Shown one piece after another: positions 26,436-34,497 of a DNA stretch of 64,000 nucleotides. The notes under the pieces are model-generated. The model searched no databases. It saw only the letters and a program-made list of their open reading frames with translations, and was not told the origin of the DNA. The DNA comes from an uncultured Methanoregula sp. GTDB lineage: Archaea > Halobacteriota > Methanomicrobia > Methanomicrobiales > Methanospirillaceae. Numbering within the stretch: the first letter of the stretch is position 1; each line of letters starts with the position of its first letter. The position numbers and the translations under genes are program-made. Where the stretch lies: positions 744,001 through 808,000 of the forward strand of contig NZ_OY787452.1 of the NCBI RefSeq assembly GCF_963678795.1. The letters run 5' to 3'.

Positions 26436-27507
26436 AAGACTCCCCCCGGAGGTGGAAGAAGAGGCGGGCAAGAGAAACTACATCCTGCCGGTTGTGTTCA
26501 ACAACGGGCACCAACGGGCCGCAATTACCGGTCCGCAGGTACGTCTCGAAGAACTCTGGTACCATCTGCCCGGGTATATCGTCCTCCCGATGGAGACCCA
26601 GAATCTCACGTTCAAGAACGGTAAGGCGGAGGGAGGGGAGATGATCCTTCCATCTCCTGCGACTGAAGTGGAGGACATCGAAGTGGGGGATTTGTGCGAG
26701 AGGTTCCATGCCATAGTAGGCGAGCCGGTCTGACAGGTAGGGAAGATCAAATGATTTGCCATTGAAGGTAACTGCTGCCCGGTTTCTGCCTGAAAAAAAC
26801 TCTGAAACTGTGGTAAGTGCGGCTTCTTCCTCAGCAATATCCCGGACCAGGTACTGGCGGACGTTGAGATCTCCATGTTCGAGAATCCCAATGCCAAAGA
26901 GAATGATCGGCCGGGAGAACAACCCGAGGGTCTCGATATCAAAGAACACAAAATCCTCAGGCTCGTGCAGGTCTGCCGCACCCAGAACCGCAGGGTGGGA
27001 TCGGGAATGCCTGCATCCGACAAGCTCCATGATCTCTGCAGAATTTTCCCGGCTTAAACAGTCAAGCACATGATCTGCCCCGGACCGGAATTTCGGGTGT
27101 CCCAGGAGATCAGTAATCCGGTGAAACCCCCGGTCATTCAGTCGTTTCCGGGTCGCCGGGCCAACTCCCCGGACAAGGATGAGATCTTCCAGGATCCCGT
27201 TTTTAAACCGGTCCCTGTTAAAATGAGGAGAAGTGAGCAGGTGCCTGCCTTCGAGTTCGAAACAGGTACCTCCTGCGTTGAAACATTCTTTCCCGCTAAA
27301 AACAGTATCAACAGACTGGCCACGGTACTGATTAAGCAATTCACCAAGCATGCGGCGGGCATGATCATATTCTGAAGAAAAAACAAAACTATTGGAAAAA
27401 CCCGTACCAAAGACATTTCCGTCACGGACAACCTCATATTCACGCATCGTGTCCATGCGCTCTTGCCAGAGGGTACCAATCCGGGAATGAACCTGCAGGG
27501 CAGACAT
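26422..27507 (-). CDS. mrfB: MrfB-like DEDDh exonuclease with helix-hairpin-helix
   Basis: 361 residues from the ATG at 27507; a TATA-like element about 30 bp upstream fits a leaderless start there, though ATGs at 27456 and 27447 are possible. A helix-hairpin-helix (LVRGVGPATRKRLNDRG, about 111-127) precedes an RNase H-fold exonuclease with D190 and E192 (FFDIETLG), D254 (FNGKSFDLPYL), H338 and D342 (EHNRQDVVSL). This is the YprB/MrfB layout. MrfB is the nuclease partner of MrfA in repair of mitomycin C adducts and cross-links. It overlaps mrfA by 14 bp, so both are made together. Confidence 0.83.
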   Translation of the reverse strand: MSALQVHSRIGTLWQERMDTMREYEVVRDGNVFGTGFSNSFVFSSEYDHARRMLGELLNQYRGQSVDTVFSGKECFNAGGTCFELEGRHLLTSPHFNRDRFKNGILEDLILVRGVGPATRKRLNDRGFHRITDLLGHPKFRSGADHVLDCLSRENSAEIMELVGCRHSRSHPAVLGAADLHEPEDFVFFDIETLGLFSRPIILFGIGILEHGDLNVRQYLVRDIAEEEAALTTVSEFFSGRNRAAVTFNGKSFDLPYLSDRLAYYGMEPLAQIPHFDVLHFSRRRWKDHLPSLRLTVLEREILGLHREDDIPGQMVPEFFETYLRTGNCGPLVPVVEHNRQDVVSLARLFFHLRGESYDCS

Positions 27508-27528
27508 TGTCTGCAAGAACATCCAGAA

Positions 27529-27540
27529 CCAATAAGATAA
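27529..27540 (-). promoter_or_regulatory. TATA-like element of the mrfBA operon
   Basis: On the minus strand the stretch GTTTATCTTATT lies about 25-30 bp before the ATG at 27507, the right distance for a leaderless or very short-leader transcript. Confidence 0.35.
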
Positions 27541-27713
27541 ACACCTTACCGTGCAGGATGAAAGTGATCTGAAACCGGATATTGGGTGCACGCGAACGGT
27601 GACGGCAGACCCCTCGGGGGAAACCGCTATCGTGATATATACAGAAAAATATCTTGACAGGAGTGCACATATGTGCCATAAGCGTATCCTGGGATTTAAC
27701 GAGAGGGGAAACG

Positions 27714-28484
27714 ATGACCGATTTCAAGGGATTTCTCATTGATCTTGATGGCGTCCTGTATGTAGGGAACAGGGCAATCTGCGGCGCAAAAGAGGCAATT
27801 GAATTCCTGACCGATGAACAATACAAGTTCCGGTTCGTATCCAACACTACCCGTAAGTCCCGCACAACCATTACCCGTATTCTCTCTCTTATGGGAATTG
27901 ATATTCCGGAAAAATATCTCTTCACCCCGCCAATGGCCGCAATAGCATATATGAAAAAAACAGGAAAAATGAGGTATTATCTCCTCACGACCGGGGATGT
28001 TGAGAAGGATTTCGATCCGGCCAGCCGGTGTATTCCTCCCGCAAGACCCGATTTTGTCGTGATTGGGGATGCTGGTGAAAAAATCACGTATGATACCCTT
28101 AATACCGCATTCCGGTTCCTGATGGAGGGGACGGAACTGATCGCTCTTGAAAAAGATCGTTACTGGATGTCTCCCGACGGGCTGTCACTGTCTGCCGGAC
28201 CGCTGGTTGCAGCCCTAGAATTTGCTTCCGGAAAAACCGCAGCGGTGATGGGAAAACCATCAGCTGCGTTTTTTGAGCTTGCATTGCAGGATATGGGACT
28301 TTCCCCGGGCCATGTTGCCATGATCGGAGACGATATAAATACAGATATCGGGGGAGGAAAACAGGCGGGTATGTGTGGGGTACTGGTCAGGACGGGTAAA
28401 TACCGCAAAGAATCTGCAGATTCCGCAGCCATTAAACCTGACTATATCATAGACTCGATTGCGCAGATCCGGGATATTCTCTGA
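27714..28484 (+). CDS. HAD-family phosphatase (NagD-like)
   Basis: 256 residues from the ATG at 27714, which has GAGAGGGGA six to fourteen bases upstream. Motif I DLDGVLYVG (D10, D12) is followed by SNTTRKS (motif II), GKPSAAFF (motif III Lys) and MIGDDINTDIGGGKQAGM (motif IV). The type IIA cap between motifs II and III places it in the NagD/phosphoglycolate-phosphatase-like group. It would remove phosphate from a small metabolite in the cytoplasm; substrate unknown. It is divergent from the mrfBA operon. Confidence 0.88.
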   Translation: MTDFKGFLIDLDGVLYVGNRAICGAKEAIEFLTDEQYKFRFVSNTTRKSRTTITRILSLMGIDIPEKYLFTPPMAAIAYMKKTGKMRYYLLTTGDVEKDFDPASRCIPPARPDFVVIGDAGEKITYDTLNTAFRFLMEGTELIALEKDRYWMSPDGLSLSAGPLVAALEFASGKTAAVMGKPSAAFFELALQDMGLSPGHVAMIGDDINTDIGGGKQAGMCGVLVRTGKYRKESADSAAIKPDYIIDSIAQIRDIL

Positions 28485-28515
28485 AGAGCCGCCATGACGG
28501 AGTTCTGATGTTACC

Positions 28516-29631
28516 ATGCCTAAAAAGATCCTGTATATTCTGGGAATTGTAGTGATCATCTTGTCCGCCGGAGTTGCCGGGGGATATTTCAGCTCTTTTT
28601 TCCAGAAAGACAGGGTTATTGTCCCGAACATAAAGCCTGCAGCACCGGGAGCCCAGCCGATTATTTCAACGCATGTGTTCCCGTTCGAACAATCGCTCAT
28701 TACCATCTCGATCCCGATCAACAGATCGGTCTACGAAGGGGCACGGAGTGCTGACAAATCAGTCACCATTTTCGGGAACATTTCAGAAAATGTCTGGGTG
28801 GCAGAGAGCTACCGGGCTATGGCAGGGGATCCCAACCAGGAAGAACTGTACCGTTCACTTATTACCGAGTTCCGGAAAGTTAAGGGTGAAATGGGACTGA
28901 CTGACGATGAATATCTTGAACTTATGGCTGCTTATGTCCAGTCGCTCCGGTACGAGACGGGTACGGAAAACCCGGCAAAGTTTCCTATAGAGACAGTGGT
29001 GGAAGCGTCGGGGGATTGCGATGACAAGAGCCTGTTGCTCGCAGGTCTATTATCACATGAGGATTACAACGTGGCGCTCTTCTCATTCGGGCCCGAAGCT
29101 CACATGGCAGTAGGTGTCGGCTCCGATGAATACCAGTACAAAAACACGGATTATACATTTATTGAAACAACTAACTTTTCCTTTGTCGGGGTTCCCACAC
29201 GAACACTTGAAAACGGGGTCATACTCCAGTCGTCTCCACTGGTTATCCCGATGGGCGCAGGATCAAATAAGTATCACTTGGGAGGAGAGACTCAGTATAT
29301 CGAAGAGATCAATTTACTTTCCGAAAAAAAAGCAAAGGAACTTGAGCTGCAGGTACGGGACATGGAGAGTGACCTGAAAAGCCGGTGGGATATTGTCAAA
29401 CAGCTCGAAGAGCAGATGATGACTATTAAAGCCTCCGGGAACACCGGGGGATACAATGCCCGGGTAGCAGAGCATAACGCACTTGTTTTGGAATATAACA
29501 CGCGCCTTGAGAAATATCGAGAACTTCGAACTCAGTACGAGCAGTACGCGAATATCTACAATTATATCATCAGCCACGAGTATGATCGGAAAGGAGTGTA
29601 TACTTTTATAAAAGCGAATGTTCTCTCGTGA
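28516..29631 (+). CDS. Membrane-anchored transglutaminase-like protein
   Basis: 371 residues. One N-terminal TM helix (about 5-27) is followed by an extracellular transglutaminase-like domain with C168 in SGDCDDKS, H196 in EAHMAVGV and an acidic third residue in YTFIETTN (E217, Asp in many relatives). After it comes a coiled-coil region (about 265-350, ELELQVRDMESDL and similar). The family includes peptidases and cross-linking enzymes; in archaea many are uncharacterised surface proteins. The gene is 31 bp after the HAD gene and convergent with the methyltransferase at 29662. Confidence 0.78.
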   Translation: MPKKILYILGIVVIILSAGVAGGYFSSFFQKDRVIVPNIKPAAPGAQPIISTHVFPFEQSLITISIPINRSVYEGARSADKSVTIFGNISENVWVAESYRAMAGDPNQEELYRSLITEFRKVKGEMGLTDDEYLELMAAYVQSLRYETGTENPAKFPIETVVEASGDCDDKSLLLAGLLSHEDYNVALFSFGPEAHMAVGVGSDEYQYKNTDYTFIETTNFSFVGVPTRTLENGVILQSSPLVIPMGAGSNKYHLGGETQYIEEINLLSEKKAKELELQVRDMESDLKSRWDIVKQLEEQMMTIKASGNTGGYNARVAEHNALVLEYNTRLEKYRELRTQYEQYANIYNYIISHEYDRKGVYTFIKANVLS

Positions 29632-29661
29632 AAGTTGTTGATAAACCAGGATTCCATCTTT

Positions 29662-30582
29662 TTATTTTATATTCAGAGAGATAAACGCGGGGGATGGGTA
29701 ATCATCTGATGATTTATCTTCGCATGCTAAAGATCCAAGACGTTTCATCGCGATATCACAATACTGGCGTGAATTATCTATACCAATGAAACGTCGCCCG
29801 GATTTCCAGGCTGCGAGTGTAGTTGTTCCCGCCCCATTGAAAGGATCGAGAACAATGTCGTTTTTGTACGAGAAGAGTTTCATGAGCCGCCGGGGGAGCT
29901 CCTCCGGGAACATGGCAGGATGATTGTAGTCTTTCATCCGGGTTTCGGGAGGAAAGGACCACCGGCCTTTGACCCATTCCTTGAATTCATCCGCGGTGAT
30001 GTCAATATTTTCGCGCTTCCCGGCCTTTTTATGAGTGATTTTATCGAAGACTTCGATAAATTCCCACGTATACTTGATGTAAGGCATTGAGGGGGATTTC
30101 CAGCTGCCCCAGGCCGTGAATTTCGCATTATAGTTGTTCTTCTCCCAGAGAAATTCCGCTTTCCAGAGAAGGCCAAGACCGTCTAACTGACGGGAGATTA
30201 TGTGGTGGGTGGGAACATAATCGGAAAAGAGTGGCTGGACGTTTACAGCAATCCGGCCGCCGGGTTTGAGGACACGGTTACATTCCTTCCATACATCGAG
30301 GAGTTTTTTAAAATAGGTATTCCATTCATGCGTATCATCGCTCGGGTCTCCGGCATAAACATGGCCAAAATTATAGGGGGGGGAGGTTATGACCAAATCG
30401 ATGCTCTCATCCGGAAGAAGGGAGATGCCCTTTTTTGCATCCCCGCAAATGATGCGGTTTGTGTACGCGAGTATCTGCTCAGAATCCTGCACAGAATGTT
30501 CTTCTTTGGCATGCTTCGTGCCACCCCGCACACGTGCCTTACCCTCTTTATCGGATACCTTCTGTGCTCTCATCAAAAACAC
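29662..30582 (-). CDS. Second solitary SPPY DNA methyltransferase
   Basis: 306 residues. Motif IV ITSPPYNFG is at about 66-73 and motif I DPFNGAGTTT lies near residue 245, again the beta-class order. It shares TAWGSW, an FPEELPRRLMKLFSY block and general layout with the enzyme at 1278, but the middle segment (target recognition) differs, so a different site is expected. The first 40 residues are Lys/Arg-rich and may not be conserved; MRAQ at 30573 is another start. No restriction enzyme is adjacent: neighbours are a transglutaminase-like gene and sufC. The base modified (N4-cytosine favoured by SPPY) is inferred. Confidence 0.87.
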   Translation of the reverse strand: MFLMRAQKVSDKEGKARVRGGTKHAKEEHSVQDSEQILAYTNRIICGDAKKGISLLPDESIDLVITSPPYNFGHVYAGDPSDDTHEWNTYFKKLLDVWKECNRVLKPGGRIAVNVQPLFSDYVPTHHIISRQLDGLGLLWKAEFLWEKNNYNAKFTAWGSWKSPSMPYIKYTWEFIEVFDKITHKKAGKRENIDITADEFKEWVKGRWSFPPETRMKDYNHPAMFPEELPRRLMKLFSYKNDIVLDPFNGAGTTTLAAWKSGRRFIGIDNSRQYCDIAMKRLGSLACEDKSSDDYPSPAFISLNIK

Positions 30583-30701
30583 TGATCATACATTGCTGTA
30601 CCGCGCAGGGGTTAAAGGCTGCCGAAATAGTGAACATGTGAGCAAATGTTCACGTCAAAAGCGTTAATTGGAGCCATGGACATAGTGTGTGTGATTATTC
30701 T

Positions 30702-31433
30702 ATGCTGCAGATCAAGAACTTGCATGTGAAGGTTGGCGACAAAGAAGTGTTGCACGATATCAACCTCCACATCGGCGATGGAGAGACCCATGTGCTGCTT
30801 GGCCCGAACGGATCGGGAAAGACAACGCTCCTCATGACAATCATGGGTTTTTCCAATTACACGATCACAAAAGGAAAGATCCTTTTCCGAGGGGAGGATG
30901 TAACGGCAATGCATGCCCATGAGCGGGCACAGCGGGGCATCGGTATGTTGTTCCAGCGCCCCCCGACCATATCAGGCCTCAAACTGGGAAAGATGCTGAC
31001 CGCTATTTCCAAAACAAAAGATGAGAACATACTCGAACTTGCAAAATCGGTCCACATGGACAAGTTCCTTGAGCGCGATATCAACAAGGGATTCTCCGGC
31101 GGGGAGATCAAGCGCAGCGAAGTGCTGCAGCTGATGATCCAGAACCCTGATTTTGTTATGCTCGATGAACCGGAGAGTGGGGTGGATCTTGAGAACATCT
31201 CCCTCATCGGCACAACTATCGGATCCCTTCTTGAGAAGGACAAGCACCTGATAAAAAGGAGGAAAAGCGGCCTTGTCATCACCCACACAGGCTATATTCT
31301 CGATTATATCGATGCCGACAAGGGTCACGTGATGTGCGACGGGCAGATACGGTGCCACGGGAACCCCCGGGAGATCTTAAAGGATATCAAACAGCGCGGT
31401 TACAAGGAGTGTCTCGAATGCCGTCACCCATAA
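30702..31433 (+). CDS. sufC: SufC/SmsC Fe-S assembly ATPase
   Basis: 243 residues from the ATG at 30702; an upstream start adds five residues. Walker A GPNGSGKTT (34-42), the ABC signature FSGGEIKRSE and Walker B FVMLDEPESGVDLEN are all present, and the last is the SufC version. It forms an ATPase-scaffold complex with the SufB-like protein encoded next. The SufB start lies inside its 3' end (16-bp overlap). No sufD, sufS, sufE or sufU is adjacent, so this is the minimal two-gene archaeal form. Confidence 0.95.
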   Translation: MLQIKNLHVKVGDKEVLHDINLHIGDGETHVLLGPNGSGKTTLLMTIMGFSNYTITKGKILFRGEDVTAMHAHERAQRGIGMLFQRPPTISGLKLGKMLTAISKTKDENILELAKSVHMDKFLERDINKGFSGGEIKRSEVLQLMIQNPDFVMLDEPESGVDLENISLIGTTIGSLLEKDKHLIKRRKSGLVITHTGYILDYIDADKGHVMCDGQIRCHGNPREILKDIKQRGYKECLECRHP

Positions 31434-32533
31434 ACGTCACGGAACTCTCGAAAGTTGATAAGGAGCGTATTGCCCAGTCCGGTATCGATCTCGCAGCGAA
31501 GAACCGCTGCGGGACCTATATCCAGATGGATCAGGACATTGTCCAGACCGAATGCGATGAGTCCGGTATCGAGGTACTCTCCTACAAGCGGGCAATGGAG
31601 AAGTATGACTGGCTGAAAGACTATGCATGGAAGGCAGTCTCATCGGAAAAGGATGACATAACAAAATACGTTGCAGCACAGAAAGACCCCAAAGGGTATG
31701 TCATCATCGCCCACAAGGGCTCGAACAACATCATGCCGGTCCAGGCCTGTCTCTATCTGGGAAAGGACCAGATCCAGCATGTCCACAATATTGTCATAGC
31801 TGAGGAAGGAGCCGAGCTCCACATGATCTCAGGATGTGCAAGCGGTGCCCACGTCGGGAAAGGCGGGGCGCATTACGGCGTTTCTGAGTTTTACATCAAA
31901 AAGAACGCCAAGATCAGTTTCACGATGATCCACAACTGGACCGAAGACATTGAGGTCTATCCGCGGAGTGCATCTCTCATCGAAGAGAACGGAGTCTTCC
32001 TCTCCAACTATGTCTGCATGCAGCCGGTCAGGAAGGTTCAGATGTATCCTACCGCCACCCTCAGGGGGGCCAATTCTGTTGCCCGGTTCAGCAGCATCGT
32101 AGTTTCAACGCCGGGCTCGTATATGGATCTCGGTTCCCGCGCTATCCTCGAAGCCCCGGGCGCCAGTGCAGAACTGATCACCCGGGCCATCACCAAGGGC
32201 GGGACGATCATCTCACGGGGCCACATCAACGGAAAAGTTGCCGGCACCCGCGGGCACCTGGAATGCAAGGGCCTGATATTAAAAGACGGCATGATTTATG
32301 CGATCCCGGAGATCGAGGGATCGGTAGTCGGTACTGAACTCTCCCATGAAGCAGCAGTCGGGAAACTGGCAAAAGACGAGATCGAGTACCTTATGGCACG
32401 CGGACTCGACGAGGATGAGGCTACCGCTACAATCATCAGGGGTTTCCTGGATGTGAAGATCGCGGGTCTTCCCGAAGCCCTGCAAAACCAGATTGACGCA
32501 TCGATTGACGTGGCAGAGAAGTCAGGATTCTGA
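31418..32533 (+). CDS. sufB: SufB/SufD-family Fe-S scaffold protein
   Basis: 371 residues from the ATG at 31418, which has AAGGAG at 31404-31409 eight bases upstream. The beta-helix core is seen in HVHNIVIAEEGAELHMISGCAS and later STPGSYMDLGSRAILEAPGASAELITRAIT, ending in the ELSHEAAVGKLAKDEIEYLMARGL motif typical of SufB/D. With SufC it assembles iron-sulfur clusters. A single SufB-like subunit probably forms a homodimer in place of SufBD, as proposed for archaeal SmsCB systems. Cysteines are few, and the persulfide-accepting residue is not identified here. Confidence 0.93.
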   Translation: MPSPINVTELSKVDKERIAQSGIDLAAKNRCGTYIQMDQDIVQTECDESGIEVLSYKRAMEKYDWLKDYAWKAVSSEKDDITKYVAAQKDPKGYVIIAHKGSNNIMPVQACLYLGKDQIQHVHNIVIAEEGAELHMISGCASGAHVGKGGAHYGVSEFYIKKNAKISFTMIHNWTEDIEVYPRSASLIEENGVFLSNYVCMQPVRKVQMYPTATLRGANSVARFSSIVVSTPGSYMDLGSRAILEAPGASAELITRAITKGGTIISRGHINGKVAGTRGHLECKGLILKDGMIYAIPEIEGSVVGTELSHEAAVGKLAKDEIEYLMARGLDEDEATATIIRGFLDVKIAGLPEALQNQIDASIDVAEKSGF

Positions 32534-32540
32534 AACGGAT

Positions 32541-33200
32541 ATGCACAGATTCCCCCAGGATGATGAGCGGACAACGATGGTGGAGCATCAGATAGTCTCA
32601 CGGGGCATAAAGAATCCCCGCATTCTTTCTGTTATGCAGGAAATTCCCCGCCATTTTTTTATTCCACCCCCATATGACCGGGCCGCATACGACGATTCTC
32701 CACTTCCCATAGGTAACGGGCAGACAATCTCCCAGCCCTATATTGTTGCCCTGATGACGGAACTCCTGGACCCGGGACCGGATGACAATATCCTTGAAAT
32801 CGGGGCCGGGAGCGGATATCAGGCAGCGATTCTTGGCATGCTTGCAAAGAGCGTGACCACGATAGAACGAATACCGGCTGTGGCAGATCTTGCCCGCGCA
32901 AACCTTGCACACCTGGATATTGGCAATGTAAATCTGATAATTGCCGACGGTACTCTTGGTTATGCTGCAGGGGCCCCTTACAACGGGATTCTCATCACTG
33001 CAGCAACCCCGCAGATCCCCGACCCCCTCATAGATCAACTGGCTGACGGGGGGAGGCTTGTTGCACCGGTCGGGGGCCGCGATGTCCAGGAACTCACACG
33101 GATCTGCCGAAAAGGAACCCGTTTTTTCAAATCCCATCATGGGGGAGTACGTTTTGTCCCATTGATTGGGAAGCATGGCTGGGAGGGGGAAAATTCATGA
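32541..33200 (+). CDS. pcm: Protein-L-isoaspartate O-methyltransferase
   Basis: 219 residues from the ATG at 32541; a second possible start (MVEHQIVSRGI) is at 32577. Motifs PLPIGNGQTISQPYIVALM and EIGAGSGYQAAIL are the substrate and S-adenosylmethionine sites of PIMT enzymes, and VRFVPLIGKHGW closes the domain. It methylates isoaspartyl residues in aged proteins as the first step of repair. It starts seven bases after sufB and overlaps the next gene by 4 bp, so the run sufC-sufB-pcm-cyclase is one transcript. Confidence 0.94.
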   Translation: MHRFPQDDERTTMVEHQIVSRGIKNPRILSVMQEIPRHFFIPPPYDRAAYDDSPLPIGNGQTISQPYIVALMTELLDPGPDDNILEIGAGSGYQAAILGMLAKSVTTIERIPAVADLARANLAHLDIGNVNLIIADGTLGYAAGAPYNGILITAATPQIPDPLIDQLADGGRLVAPVGGRDVQELTRICRKGTRFFKSHHGGVRFVPLIGKHGWEGENS

Positions 33201-33811
33201 AATGGTATGATGTGACACGTCCGCTTTCTGGGGATATGCTTGTATACCCGGGAGATATCTGCCCGGTATTTCATCAGGAAAAACCCGGGAAATATCGCAT
33301 CAGCGAGTTGCACCTGAGCTCGCATACGGGTACGCACATCGATGCCCCGTCCCACTATCTCGATGCAGGAGATCCGATCGACAAGGTCCCGTTAGAAACC
33401 CTGATCGGCGGGTGCCGTGTCGTTGATGTGAGCGGGGCAGGCAGCAGAATCACAAAAGAACATCTTGCAGGAAAAATCGAAGGGGCAGAACGTCTCTTTC
33501 TTAAAACAGGGTATTCCGGAATTAACACGTTTATCCAGGATTATCCATGCCTGACAACCGATGCTGCAGTGTTTATTACTGCTTGCGGGATCCGGTGTAT
33601 CGGTATTGACTCCCCATCGATTGAGATCTTCAACTGTGATGGATCCGTCCACCGGGAACTGCTTAGTCATTACTGCATAATCATCGAGCTTCTCGATCTA
33701 TCCGGTGTGCCGGAAGGGATTTACGATATGATTGCACTACCTCTTAATCTAAAAGACCTTGATGGCTCTCCCGCACGGGTCATCCTTACCGCAGGAAAGG
33801 AAGATCTCTGA
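33197..33811 (+). CDS. Cyclase-family (kynurenine formamidase-like) metal hydrolase
   Basis: 204 residues. The metal-binding signature HTGTHIDAPSH (H43, H47, D49, H53) is that of the cyclase/KynB family, which hydrolyses formamide or lactone-type bonds using Mn2+ or Zn2+. TACGIRCIGIDSPSIE later matches the second conserved block. No tryptophan catabolic genes are near, so the real substrate is unknown. Overlaps pcm by 4 bp and the following gene by 1 bp (TGATG). Confidence 0.85.
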   Translation: MKWYDVTRPLSGDMLVYPGDICPVFHQEKPGKYRISELHLSSHTGTHIDAPSHYLDAGDPIDKVPLETLIGGCRVVDVSGAGSRITKEHLAGKIEGAERLFLKTGYSGINTFIQDYPCLTTDAAVFITACGIRCIGIDSPSIEIFNCDGSVHRELLSHYCIIIELLDLSGVPEGIYDMIALPLNLKDLDGSPARVILTAGKEDL

Positions 33812-34419
33812 TGGATATCGTAATTGAAGCAGTGAAAAAACTGGAGAGCCTGCTCGAACACAGCGGATGCGAGAATGGGGATGTGCTTCTTGATGTAAAT
33901 CCGGATGCTGTGAACTGCCGGTATGAGAATGGGGCATGCATGTCTGCAACATTCGGAGGACGGATTGCTGATTTTACTACATTCGAGCCTATCCGGGCCC
34001 GCACGAAGATATCCTTCATGTTCGGCGCCCCGCTGGATACTCTCCCGGTGCGGAGTGCGGCCTGTGCGATTGTGAATGTTGCAACGGGTTTCTTCTGCCT
34101 GTCCCGGGTACTCCATGCCTGCCCACTATCCTCCCACGACACCTGTATAGAGCGGTTGAGGCATGAACTGGCGGGAAAAAATGTCTGGTGTGCAGGGAAC
34201 ATACCGGCAATTGAGTCTGAGTTCCGGCATACCATTTCCGGGGACCCTTCCGAGGCGGATATCCTCCTTATCGGGAGCGAGGGAATTATTGCTCCCGGGA
34301 CAGGGGATCTTATCGAGATTTGGCGAAAAACAAGACGGATCATATGTATCGGTCCTTCCACGGCAGGTATCGCCCGGCTCCATGAACTCGAGCTCTTTTG
34401 TCCCTGTGGCAAAAGCTGA
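33811..34419 (+). CDS. Uncharacterised protein with Rossmann-like C-terminus (DUF364-like)
   Basis: 202 residues. The N-terminal half has scattered cysteines and an ATFGGRIADFTTFEP segment. The C-terminal half reads SEADILLIGSEGIIAPGT and RIICIGPSTAGIA, a Rossmann-like pattern resembling the DUF364/putative heavy-metal-chelating proteins of methanogens. I do not recognise a catalytic motif. It is translationally coupled to the cyclase-family gene. Family assignment is tentative. Confidence 0.5.
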   Translation: MDIVIEAVKKLESLLEHSGCENGDVLLDVNPDAVNCRYENGACMSATFGGRIADFTTFEPIRARTKISFMFGAPLDTLPVRSAACAIVNVATGFFCLSRVLHACPLSSHDTCIERLRHELAGKNVWCAGNIPAIESEFRHTISGDPSEADILLIGSEGIIAPGTGDLIEIWRKTRRIICIGPSTAGIARLHELELFCPCGKS

Positions 34420-34497
34420 TCCAACAACACCCGTTCCAAAAAAGGAAAGATCCATCCGAGCGATAAAATCTATTAAAATGACCTCCAATACTTGACC

